From Gavia stellata (Eukaryota > Chordata > Aves > Gaviiformes > Gaviidae), in NCBI RefSeq assembly GCF_030936135.1, contig NC_082601.1:43700590-43764589 (forward strand): DNA of 64,000 bases, in the 5' to 3' direction. Numbering within the stretch: position 1 is the stretch's first letter; each line of letters begins with the position of its first letter. Positions 48,529 to 60,600 of the stretch are shown here, piece after piece. The position numbers were made by a program, and so were the translations under genes. The notes below the pieces were generated by a model that made no database searches, was not told the origin of the DNA, and saw only the letters and a list, made by a program, of their open reading frames with translations.

Positions 48529-48698
48529 GATGGCGGCGGCGGCGGCGGCGGCGGCGGGACCCCGGCTCGCCCTTCCACGCCTGCGCGGCCCGGCGGGACC
48601 CCGCCCCGCCCGCCCGCGCCTGCGCGGCCCCGCCCCGCCTTCCCGGTCCGCCCCGGCGGCGGGACCCCGCCCCCGGCGGCCGAGGAGAGGCGGCCGCC
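48529..48698. promoter_or_regulatory. Bidirectional CpG promoter, YBEY (left) and MCM3AP (right)
   Basis: Only 170 bp separate the two start codons, so one region must drive both genes. It holds two NRF1-like sites (ACGCCTGCGC at 48,577-48,586; GCGCCTGCGC at 48,616-48,625), several CCCCGCCCC GC boxes, and no TATA box. The two NRF1-like sites lie in a short duplicated segment (CCTGCGCGGCC then CCGCCCCGCC). MCM3AP has a strong start context (GCCGCCATGA). Confidence 0.75.
48532..48555 (+). repeat. (GGC)8 microsatellite next to the YBEY start codon
   Basis: Eight GGC triplets begin 4 bp upstream of the YBEY ATG, in what would be its 5' UTR. Together with the start they form ATGATGGCGGC on the plus strand, resembling a YY1 site. 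Confidence 0.85.
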
Positions 48699-51600
48699 AT
48701 GAACGCCGGGGGCCCCTTCCGCGGGCCGCCCGCCTTCCCGCCGCCGCTGCGCTTCGGGCAGGCCGCCGTCTTCGGGCAGGGCGGCGCTGCCGCCGGCCTC
48801 CCCTTCGCCCCCGGGCCTGCCGCCTTCGGGCCGCCCTACGGGCTAGGCCAGGCGCCGGCCTTCGCGGCGGCGGGCAGCAGCGGGGCCCCGGCGGGCAACG
48901 CGGGGTTCAGCTTCAAGCCGCCCACCAACCTGGGCAGCTTCCCGGCGCTGGGCGAGGCGCCCGGCGGCGGGACCTTCGCGGCGCCCGAGTTCCGCTTCAA
49001 GGCGCCCGAGAACGCCGCTGCCGCCTTCAAGCCGCTGGCGGGCGGCGAGGCGGAGAAGGGCCCGGCCGCCCCCGCCGCCTTCACCTTCTCGCCGCCTTTC
49101 GGCTTCGCGCCCGAGGCGGGCCCCGAGGCGGCGGCTGCGGCGGTGGGGGAGCCCTTCTCCTTCTCGCGTCCCGCCGCCGCCCTGGGCCGCCCGGAGGAGA
49201 AGGGCCCGCGGCCGCTCTTCGAGGAGCCGGGGGAGCCGGCGCCCAAGGGCCTGAAGCGGAAGGAGGAGCGGGAGCGCTCGCCGCGGCGGGCGGCGGCGGG
49301 CGGGCGGGCGGCGGTGGCGCCGCCGGAGAAGCGGGCGGTGCTGCTGAGCCGCCCCCGCGGCGGCGCGCTCTTCGGCCGCACGCTGCAGGAGGTGCTGCGC
49401 AGCCAGGGCCGCGGGCACCGCGACCGCGGGGACGCCGCCGAGCCCGAGCGGGGAGCCGCCGAGGAGCCGCCGCCGGCCGAGGCCCGGGAGTCCCCCCGGG
49501 AAGGTAGGCTGGGGCGGGGGGGCGGGTGGACCCCCGCGGCACCCCGCCGGCCGGGTGTCACCCTGCTTTCTGAGGTGGCTGCCTCCTTCTCCTCACAGAT
49601 GCCGCCCCCGTGGCCCCCGCCCGCCGGGCTCGGGGCAGCGAGAGCACGGAGGGGCTGGGGGGCCTGTCGCCCGGCGAGCTGACGGCCATCCAGTGCAAGA
49701 ATGTCCCCGATTACCTCAACGACAGGACGGTGCTGGAGAAGCACTTCGGCCAGTTTGTGAAAGTCCGGCGGATCATGACCAGGCGCAATAAAAAAATGGC
49801 TGTTGTCCACTTCTTTGATCATGTGAGTATCGGAAGCAGGCGGCACAAAAGCAGGTTTAAATCTGAGCGCTTGGGAAGGGTCCAGCTCTGGTGAGAACTG
49901 CACCCCTGTGTGGTAACGTTGTGTGTTTTTGAGCTGGGGGAAAGCTTTGTATCATTAGCACTGGATTACAGACGGGTAGAAGCGTACTGAGCTGCACCTA
50001 AAACGTAGTAGCTGCCGGAGCTCTGCCTGGCTTTAGCTGTCCTGTTAGCATCCAGCTCAAATCACCAAACGGATCTTCCCTGTTCGTTGTCTCACGTTGC
50101 CCAAACCTGAATTACATACGTTGCTGCATTCTTGCTCAGGCTTGGCAGCACCAAGGGCAAGGTGAGCTCGTGCGATCTCTGCAGAGTGACCTGCTTGCTG
50201 GAAATACTGCCATTACATCAGCACTGAGGTGTGTTGAGGAGCCAGTTCAGAGACTGCGTGGTCAGTTCCTGTTTTGTGCTTAAAAACACACCTTTTGTCT
50301 TAAGTGCTCTAAGTTTGCTGTAGCTCTTAGAAAAGCAGCAATTTTTGTGGAAACCATTCCTGCTGGTTGCATGTACGTCTTAAGTGAGAGATTAAAATGC
50401 AGTAATCAGAATTTTATGGAAATTGGTGAATGTTTCTCTGGCAAAAACGGCACTGCGCGTTTTGGTGTTGTGATGCTAATAGGTTTTCATACTCTGCTTT
50501 TTTTTTTTTTCTTTCAGGCCTCTGCAGCTCTTGCCAGGAAAAAAGCAAAAGAATTACACAAAGACATAGTAACATTTTGGCAAAAGAAGAAAACAAGTAA
50601 GTCTGCGTTTCCAGGTGCGATAACTGGGCGATACACAAACGGCATGGCATCTGGTCTGTTCTTGTTTCCTGATGTGCAGAGATCGATACAAAGATGATCT
50701 CCACAGTAGGAATGTTACAGTTCCAGAAGTATGATGGTTCTCTGTGACTTGTGCTGGTCAGACTGTTTGGTGCGCATTGAGTGCACCCCTTTACAGAAGC
50801 ATAAAAATAGGTCTGCATTTTATGTGACATCCTGGCTAGCTCTGTCTGTGGCAAAGGCTAATAGTGAATATGCAAAGGAAGGGAAAAAGAACAGTATAAA
50901 GCATGCTTCCACAATAATTTTAATTTGCTTTAACAGCCTGCGGCTTGGAACCCTGGGAGCCAGAAGGGGTGTCTTAGCATTTGGAGAATTTTTCTCTCGT
51001 GAAGTTACCCAGTTGCTTTTGTAAGCTAGGTGAACTTACAGCATCCGCAGTACTGTCCTCTGGTATTGAGGAAGTTTTAAGTGAGCGACTGCAAATCACA
51101 GTTGGAAATTGCACTGTTTCTTTCTTCAATTCCTGTTGTCTAAAACATTCTGCTTGATCTGAGCTAAAATGCTGTTTCAGCCATACAAAAGAGCTGAGGA
51201 CACTTGAAATGACAGTGTAGTTTTACAAGAGAATTTAGAAACTGTTCATGCAGCCACACAAGAGGAATATGGTGATGTTAACTTTGTGCTCCTATCTAGA
51301 AGTAGGATGTTCTTTGGGGATGTAAGAAAACCCAGTTTCAAATGCCTCGCTGCCTGCTTCAGGGCATGGGCTGGGATGTGGGCTTCCAGCTTCCAAGAAA
51401 GTGTCCTGAGAACTGAGTTAAGGAGTACCCTGGAGTGAGCATCTGTGTCGCTGAGGTTGCTGTTCTGCCTATCAACAATTACATACTGCTTGAACCAAAG
51501 AGAGAGAACAGTGTGTGTGATTGGCCTCCAGAGACCTGAGCTTAGAAATAGGAAACCGGGATTCCAGACCCTGCTTGGGATTAGGGTGAGAGATGTGAAT

Positions 51601-54600
51601 GTTGGCTGTTCACCGCCTAGGCGAATACTTGAATTGTCAAGTGCTTCCCTTTCTTTAGCTTTGTGACTGCTGCCTGCGTACCTTTGAGATCCTAGCCTGG
51701 GGATATGCTTCAGCTGTCAGCAAATGAATGGTTCACCACAGCTTTGACCAACCACAAACTCGCCTTCCAGAAAAGCAACATCTGCAGAGTAGCCTTCCTG
51801 AGAATTAGTATCTTGAAGCAGCAGCTATATGGGTGCCTGTTTGCCGTTGTCATTTTATTGTGGTGTTGAGTCTATAGAAGCGTGAATGACAGTGTTCTAA
51901 AATAACTAATCTGAGAGAATTTAAGAAATCCAACTGGTTGAAAATTTCTTCCTGGGAGAAGAAATTCTCCCTTCCTGCAAGGTGTAGATAAAACTCTTGA
52001 AAAGACATGCCAACCTCAGTCTCAGCTTGGGTATGTGAAAGAAATAATTAAAATGCTTCAGCAGGAGCACTGGGAATTGTGGTTTACATAGGTGAAATGG
52101 TTTTCATCTCCCGTAGAGAGTTATGACTATATCCCAAACCCGAGAGAACTTAAATTCAGATGATGATCAGACTTCGTTTACTGCCAGTCTGCTGACCAAT
52201 TATACTTACTGCTAAGTGATATTTTATTGAAAAATAAAAGTCTTTACAGAACAGTGAAGCTGACTAGCAATTGGTAGACTTACTTGGTACAGCTTCTAGT
52301 GCAAGTTGTCCTGGAAGTTTTGCATACGTGTACAAAACCATGACTCTTAGTTTTATTTTCTAATAGTATTTTTTAGAACAAACTGTTCACCTCCACCCCC
52401 ACGGGGAAAAAAGAGTTGTTGCTTAAACTATTTGGCAAGTACCTGGCTTCACGTTTCTATGTCGCTTCAGGTCCAGCGAAGAGAGAATTTTCATCCAAGG
52501 AGAAGAAAGCAGGTGAAGATGAAGGAAGGCAAAGCAGTGAAGAGCAAAACTATCAGCATTCCCCTCTTCGAAAACCTTTAATAAGATCCTCTGCCAGCAG
52601 TGTCATGCCTGGTAAAAGGTACGTCTGCTCCTCTGGGAATCCATCTGGCAGAAAACACGGTGTGTGGGGAAAAATGATGATCAGTGTGTGCCAAATAGTC
52701 ATGTTCTTATTGGGGAGTGTGCTTCCCTCGTCTCTTCTGGTTTGTCTGAATTACAAGCTCACAGATCTCACACTTTGTCAGAAGGATACTTCTAACAGCT
52801 TATTAAGGTCATTTACTTTGGTCTGTGTATTTCTTTTGAATGTTTTGTTCCTAACAACATGAGTAACAACACCTGCAGCAGTGAGGCATAAGGGAATTGA
52901 ATGAAACAGTGCAGAGCCAAACCAGGACCAAGCACTAATGACGCTGTTCTGTGGTCATGATTAAATGAGCTTCTGAAGAGATTAGTTTCATTTGTAGGCA
53001 ATTACAGTTCTGTGGAATGAGAATTCCCTTTTTAGAGTAGCTGGTGAGTTTGGATTGTCGTCTTGTCTCACTTCAAGTGAATTGTCTTTGTATGGGAATC
53101 CTCCTGTTTCGTGTCAGTCGCTGAAACGGCAAGGTTGTCATCTTTCTGTGGTACCTTAATGGTGTGTCTAGTTTGACAAAAGTAATTTGGTATGCGTAGT
53201 CATATAATTAAAAAATTAGTAATACGTTGTGAAGGAATGAATGTTCCTTGATTTAAAAAGTATGTTTGTATCTGGGCTCTGTAAAACCTTTTAGTGATCT
53301 CTGTTGCTATAGAAAGCATTCGTGTTTTTCACACCAAACAGCAGGCTAGTTCCTGGCTTAAAATGCAAACTGCTGTGCCATAGTGATGCAAAAATGCTGC
53401 AACAACCATCTGGTTCTGTCCACTCTAAGACAGACTCAGTAATACCATGTCTGTTTTACAAAGGTTGAGGCTTTCACAACAATCAAGAATGCTTGGCAGT
53501 GTTGTCAAGGCAATGCTGAGGATTTGCCCAGATTAACTCTCAGTGCTAGTGTTAGCTCATAACAACCTTAGTATGTCAATACACACTTTGTTTATTTGAT
53601 ACATTGCCTTGTGAACAAAGTAATCTTCTAAAACAGAGATGTTGACGTCTTAAAGAGCAATGAACTGATTAAGGCCGGGGCATGCATTGGTGCATTACTG
53701 ATAAAAAAAAATCTTCTATTTTTAGTTCTCCAGCAAAGAAGCCTGGTCTTCGAAAAGCGCTGCAGTTTGAAGCAGATCTGTTTGATTCTAGTTCTGAAGG
53801 GCAGAGCTCAGAGGCCTTGGGAGCTTCATTGTCATCTCTTGGTAACCTGGTAGGATTAGTGGCCGAGACATCTGAAGAAAGATACCGTCTTTTGGACCAA
53901 AGGGACAAAATCATGCGACAAGGTAATTATGCCAGTTAATGAGTGTGACATCTGCTTCTCTGCTGGAAGGAAATAAGTGTTTGGTGTCTGTTGCAAAGCT
54001 CTTGTGATACTGTGGAAATGGCTTTAAAGAGAGAGTTTAACATGGAGCACTCTGTAATATACTCTTCTATTGCACGTATATATATAAATTTCTTGTAGAA
54101 CGTGCAAAAATCTGTTTTGCTTATTGCACATGCTTATTTCTTGTGGAAAGTGAATAACAGACTGTTCATCTTCTGTGAAGGAGGCCGTGTAGGGAGATTT
54201 GCATCCCTGCAGGTTCTTCAAAGAAAGCTACCCAAAACCTAACTCTAAATTCAAACTACCACACAGCTGGTAATTATTTCAAGAAGTGGCCCTTTGTTTC
54301 ACAGTGCTGGGTTGTAAACCCTTCCATCCTGTTCTTGCCATTTCAACGCTGACCCTACTTCTAATTTGAGATCTTATTCTTAATATTGACAAACAGATTT
54401 CTCGTCCACTTGTCGTGGAATTGTGAAATTGCTGGTGCTTAGTTAGGACACAAAACATGGGGTATCTTTTGGAGGCTTAAATCTTTTTAGCAAAACTCTG
54501 GATATCCAGGTGGGACGGTAAGAGAAACTTCCCCAAAGGAGTGGTGCGACCCTGGGGCAGGCCTCAGAGTAGGGGAGCCCCATCCTTGTGCATTTCTGAC

Positions 54601-57600
54601 CATGCCACAGTGTGGGTACAGCCTAGTTATGAGTAGAGGTAAGATGGGAATCTCTAGAGACCTTTTCCCACCAGCTTTTTTTGTGAACTGTTGCCCTGGC
54701 AATGTACTTGACATCTATCTATTGACCAATGTACAGACTCCAGCTGAGGCACCTGGCGTGCATAGGGCTGTGTTGGCACATCAGGGTAATAGCTTGTCAT
54801 GAAAACAAAACTGAGAGATGCTTAGTGTTTGTTCAATTTTATTTATTTATTAGCTCGAATAAAAAGGACCGATCTTGGCAAAGCAAAAACTGTTGTTGGC
54901 ACTTGCCCAGACATGTGTCCTGAAAAGGAGCGCTACATGAGGGAGACGAGAAACCAGCTCAGTATCTTTGAATTGCTTCTAGGATCTGACAAGGTATGAG
55001 CTGTCTGTATGCAGGGGTTTGTTGTTCCCAGGACATGTTTGCTTGCTGCTTATATAAGGCTGTCAGTGTTTTGTTGATTACAGGGTTAATTCTGGTGGAA
55101 AAATTCTGGAGGCTGTTTCTTTAATGTCTTTCAATGCCCATTTGTAAAACAAGAAGGCTAGAGAATTGCTTTGTCACTCTAAGTCACGTCTTTTATTTAG
55201 CCACAGGCAGGCTTTTAGAACACTTTCTGACACTATAGGGCAGCAGTATACATTGTCTTGAAGGTTATGAGTTGAGTTTGAGACTAAGTCAACACTTAGG
55301 ATCCTGTCATAAAAGAAAATAAAATATTTGCTATCGTAGCAGAATGGACATGGGCTGTTGGTGTGAACAGTGGAGAAACTCCTTTAATAGTCTGCTCCTT
55401 GCTAAAGTAAAGGCACGGATGGGATGAAATCCTCTGTACTCTTGAAAAGCTGAACATATTCCTTGGACCTTGATTCTTTTCTTCACATCTTGCAGGTAGA
55501 TCATGCGGCAGCAATCAAGGAATATAGCAGGTCTTCAGCAGATCAGGAGGAACCTTTGCCCCATGAATTGAGACCCTCTGAGGTGCTGAGCATGACCATG
55601 GACTATTTAGTGACAAACATTATGGATCAAGGAGAGGGGAACTACCGAGAATGGTATGACTTTGTCTGGAACAGAACTCGTGGAATAAGAAAGGTAAGCG
55701 CTGGTGGATGGAGATGTTTGATGATAGAAAGCAAAAGATCATATAATGCATGCTGTAAAAAGTGAAGCGAAAAGCAACAGTAATTCTAACCTTTTGAATT
55801 GCAAAGTGACTCAAAGCACAGTTGAAATGAGTTTTTCAAAGGTAGTGCCAGATGACTGTGCTCTTCAACTGTAGTTTAAAAATACACGCAAAGCTTTCTT
55901 TATCATTCTGGTTAGGATATAACCCAGCAACATCTCTGCAATCCGCTGATGGTGTCTCTGATTGAGAAGTGCACTCGGTTTCACATCCATTGTGCTCACC
56001 ACTTGTGTGAAGAGCCCATGTCCTCCTTTGATGCCAAAATCAACAATGAGAACATGACTAAATGTCTGCAGAGCTTGAAGGAGATGTATCAGGACCTGGC
56101 TAACAAGGGGATTTACTGCAAGAGTGAAGCAGAGTTCAGAGGTTATAATGTCTTGCTGAACCTCAACAAGGGTGATATTCTCAGGTGGGAACAACAGATA
56201 TCACTTGTTTTCTTTCTTTGCTTCTGGGAAGAATTGAGATTAGGATAAAGTCCAAATTGTAATGGAAGTGAAGAGCTTAGTTGCAAATTTTTTTTGCCAA
56301 AGAAGGTGTACTGTAGTAATGTTTTATTTGAAATTTTCAATAGGTCATTTTAAAAAGTGTATTTTTTTTAAGAAAAGAAAAAAAATAGCTTTGTTTTGTC
56401 TCCTTGAGTAACTCACTAGAGCTTATGCAGGTAGTAAAAAAAACAGCCAAAAAGACAAAAAAGTTAAATCTTCACTATTCTCAATCAAAATTTTTTTTTC
56501 TCTTCCCAGAGTGGTATCCAAGCTTCACTGCTTTGTCTGCAGTAGGACCAAGCAAAAGCCATTTTGTGGGCAGTGCCATACTTTGCTTCTATGGTCAACC
56601 TCTTAACTGCCTTCCTCCCTAGACATTGGAGTGATGTACCTAAATAATATGTTGATTATGCGAGCATCATTAGAGGATTAATGATCAGTAAATAATTCTG
56701 CGAATTTAATTCATAGCAGTTTGTTTTGGGCAGGAGTTGCATGTCTTGCTTATAGCTCCTAATTTTAATTCTGTTTTGTTACAGGTTGCAATTGAATTGT
56801 GATTATTAATATTGAAGCAAAAGGTTTGTGTCTGTCTGTTGTCTCCACAGAGAAGTACAGCAGTTTCATCCAGAGGTTAGGAACTCTCCTGAAGTTAGAT
56901 TTGCAGTTCAAGCTTTTGCTGCCTTAAACAGCAACAACTTTGTGAGGTTTTTCAAGTTAGTGCAAGCAGCTTCCTATCTGAATGCCTGTCTGTTACACTG
57001 TTATTTCAACCAGGTGAGAAAAAGGCAGATGGATACTTTTTGAAGTGTTAATCAGTAAAACAGCCTGGGACTTCTGGGAGGAAATCTTCTTAGCAGAAAA
57101 CTTGGTAGATATTTAGCCTTAAAAATAATGTTATTCTTGCTTCTTCAGAAGCGTTTAAAAATTTGTCAGGAGTTTTCTGCCATGACATAAAAGGCAAATA
57201 CTAACATGCTGTTCTCAGCACTTTTTTCCCGTAACTGTGTACAAATACATATTATTTCCCCTGAAAATAATTGGGAAGCAGAGAAGTAGGCCTGAGACTT
57301 TTGCAAAGGAAATATCAACCAGCAGTTTCAGAAGCCCTTGCAAGCTGCTTCTGCACAAGGATTGCAAAGGGATATGCTCAAAACAAGCACATTGAAGAGC
57401 AGCAGCAACTAGAAAGCAAGTGCATAGAATTTAAAAAGAAAGTTAAATCTGAATAGTTGTTTGTGTGGATATTTGTTGACTAAGTACTGATTTCTTTTAA
57501 ACATGATTTTCATGTTTATAGTACCCTTGTAGCTATTTTGGGGTCTTTAACTTAGTAGTTACGTGGCTCTTCCTTTTATCTTCCTCCAGATTCGTAAAGA

Positions 57601-60600
57601 TGCTCTCAAATCTCTCAATATTGCCTACACTGTGAGCACCCAAAGATGCACAGTGTTTCCCTTGGATCACCTGGTCCGCATGTTACTGTTCAAAGATTGT
57701 GAGGAAGCAACCGATTTTATAAGTTATTATGGCCTGAGTGTATCTGATGGGTAAGTGTAAGGAAAAGGGCATCTGTGCCTTAAGATGCCTAGTGGGGTTA
57801 GACTGACGTTAGGCAAAGCGTTAATGTGGATGGGTTGCTCCTGCAGTTTGCTACCAGAAAAAGAAAAGAACAGGCGAAGGGTAGGGGCTGGGCTATGTAA
57901 GCAACACACTAGAATAGTGATGGCTGCAAATCTTAATAATCTGTTCTATTTTTATTGCTGTGTTTGTGAGTTCTTTAATTTTGCATCTTCCCCTCAAGAA
58001 GTGGGGTTTGTATTCCTGTAACTTCCCACAGTAGCTTTTTTTTTTGCATTTGTACATCTTTTTTTACTTGGTTTGATAAGGTGACAAGGGATTTCAAGGA
58101 TACAAAACTCCTTCAACCTTCTGGAAGGTGGTGACAAACAAAACATTTCCCCCAAAGGAGAGACTGCACATTGAGCTCAGTCTCCACGGGACTCCAGGGA
58201 CTTCCTCCGTAGAAGGAGATGTTGTGGATAACCCAGTAGGGAAGAAAACCCCACAACTGTTTTGGGTTCTTATCTTGCAGTTGAATTGTAGTAAATTGCA
58301 GCTCTGTAGGAAATGAGGATACAGTTCTGCTTCGCAGAAAACTGGTATTACGATGATGCGTGTAGGGCGGGATGAAGCTGAACAGTGCCAAAGAGTTTTT
58401 AGAGGATGTTGGAGGCCAACAGTTTGCAGATAAGAGTGTCTGCCCTGGAAATACTTATGTTGTAAGGTATGCTCATATGGACTTGCAATCTCAAGAGTCT
58501 GGAGAAGGCAAAAAACTTGATCATGCCAGTTAAGGTGCTCTATTTCCTATTAACATTCTGTTTTGAAATTATAAATTAGCCAGACTACAGTTACCAAAAT
58601 TGGAAGAAGATTGCAGCTTTTAAAATTACTTCTGTAGATAGCCCTGGCATCTGTCATGTGGGATGTAGTCCAGGTGAAACGTGCATGAATAACACACACA
58701 GTGGATAAAGGTTTAAAGGAGAAAGAGACAAAACGGTCCATGAGGGTGCCCAGAAATGTTAGTGCAGCTTGTACTCTGTCCTGGGAGGATAGCTGTGAGG
58801 ACAGTGCTCTTTGCTTTCCCTGCTCTGGTTCTAGCCAAAGATTGAAATCCAGGCTCCAGGGAGCAATCCTGAGTGCCCAGTGCCTGTCTCGCTTTGCCCT
58901 GCTAAGCTGTCCAACTGGAAAACTTCTAGATAACTGGAGCTTTGAGGATGTACTTCTGTTTCTTATTTTTCCCCAGTGCTTATGTGGAACTGAATCGCTC
59001 AGCTTTCTTGGAGCCAGACGGATTACCCAAACCACATAAATCGATGTTTGTCAGCCAGAAGCTAACTGTCTCGGTTGGGGAGGTTGTAAATGGTGGGCCG
59101 TTGCCCTCGGTGCCTCACCACGTGCCTGTGTCCAGCTTCAATGGACAGAACAAGTATACTGGTGGAAGCACCTCTGTGGATCAGGCTAGTAGTAGCCAAA
59201 AATCCAGCGTGGAAGCAACAGGTAAGAGCAAACGTGCATTTTTAGGTACTGCTCGGGAACATACTGCTGGGTGAGCTCTGTGAGAAGTTTTATTTTGCAA
59301 AGTAGAAACTGTTGTTGGCTCACTTGGGTTGAAATTGCATGGAAATTTGGATGTAATGAAAGTATGTTTTGATTTAAATGTACCTATGTATCTGTAAAAG
59401 CTAAGAAGCAACCTGATTAATAAAATGTATTTCCCAATACAGGAAACACTGTAAAGGAAATGAGCGTGATTTTGCCAACATAGGTGAAATAACTAGATAT
59501 TTGGCTACTTCAGACAGCCAGCTTCCCTTTTCAGTTTGCAGATTTTGTATTGCAACTGTTTGTTCTCTGTGTATAATCATGTTGTTTTTCAAGTTGGCGG
59601 AACGTATGCTTTTTTTGTCCTTGTTGAACGTACAGATATTTTGAGTTTACTCGAGATGTGTGTAGGTGCTAGGTGTACTTAAAACAGTTGTTTTATTGGA
59701 AAGGTACGTACTTGGTATTAGAGGTAATGTGCAATGAAATTTTTAATTTTTTTTATAAAATATTCATAAATATAAACTAGTTTCTATGATATGATTGTAT
59801 TTTTAACTTCAAGGCAGCAAGTTTCTGTTATGGACTTGTTTTATGATCTGGTGAGATTTATCAGACAAGCTAGCTTTTGAAAATAAGAGTAGTTTTGCTT
59901 CTGTTTGTGACTGACCTGGTTTCCTTAATTTTTCTCTTCCACACCGCCCCCCCACCCCCAAGAAGGAAGAGTGGAGAACAAAGGTGTGGATTTAGATGCC
60001 GCAGCAGTAAGAGTCCAGCCCCCAGCTCATCTTCTGCCCTCATTGTTACCTCGTCAGCTTGTGCCGGTGCTGGCTCCTGTGCAGGCACTCTCCCAACCTG
60101 CTGGACAACCTGACCCTCTCTCTTCAAAGCCTCAGCCTGTCTACACAGACACAGTAAGGAAATTTAAACCCATCATGAAGTATTTGGGAAAGATGTGTGA
60201 AATATAATAAAAGGTAACTGAGTTCTTAGGTTGTTTTAGTTTTCCAGAATCTGCATGTGTTATGTAGAGTCAAAAGGAGACACTCTCTGCTTCAGTGCTT
60301 TGGATACTTTGAGAAGTTGTTTCCTTGGACTATTCTGAAAATGGGAAGTCTTGAGTGACTTCACATGCGAGGCTGAAACTTCAGTGCTTGCTCCAACTAG
60401 TTCATAGGATAAACAGTCCTGTCTGTTTAGCACTTATTTGAGAAGCCTCCAAGGAGAGAGTCAGAAAGTGATAGTAAAAGTGATTATCTTTTGACATAGT
60501 AGGTAAACTTTGCTTTAGTGAATAATATTGAGCTGTTCCTTAATGGCACGTATGTCAAATGAGACATGACAAAGTTTCTTCTTGTGGATATATGACTATT

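Larger units (their letters stand above)
46930..49560. other. CpG-dense block covering three gene starts
   Basis: CpG dinucleotides and GC content are very high here compared with both sides. The block covers POFUT2 exon 1, all of YBEY, the YBEY/MCM3AP intergenic region and MCM3AP exon 1. It is expected to be an unmethylated CpG island serving three promoters. Limits are judged by eye. Confidence 0.8.

Noticed and set aside
48020-49507. Plus-strand open frame of 495 codons spanning YBEY and MCM3AP exon 1
   Set aside because: Antisense to YBEY and out of frame with the clear MCM3AP FG/RRM reading frame; rich in Arg/Ala/Gly as expected in a CpG island.
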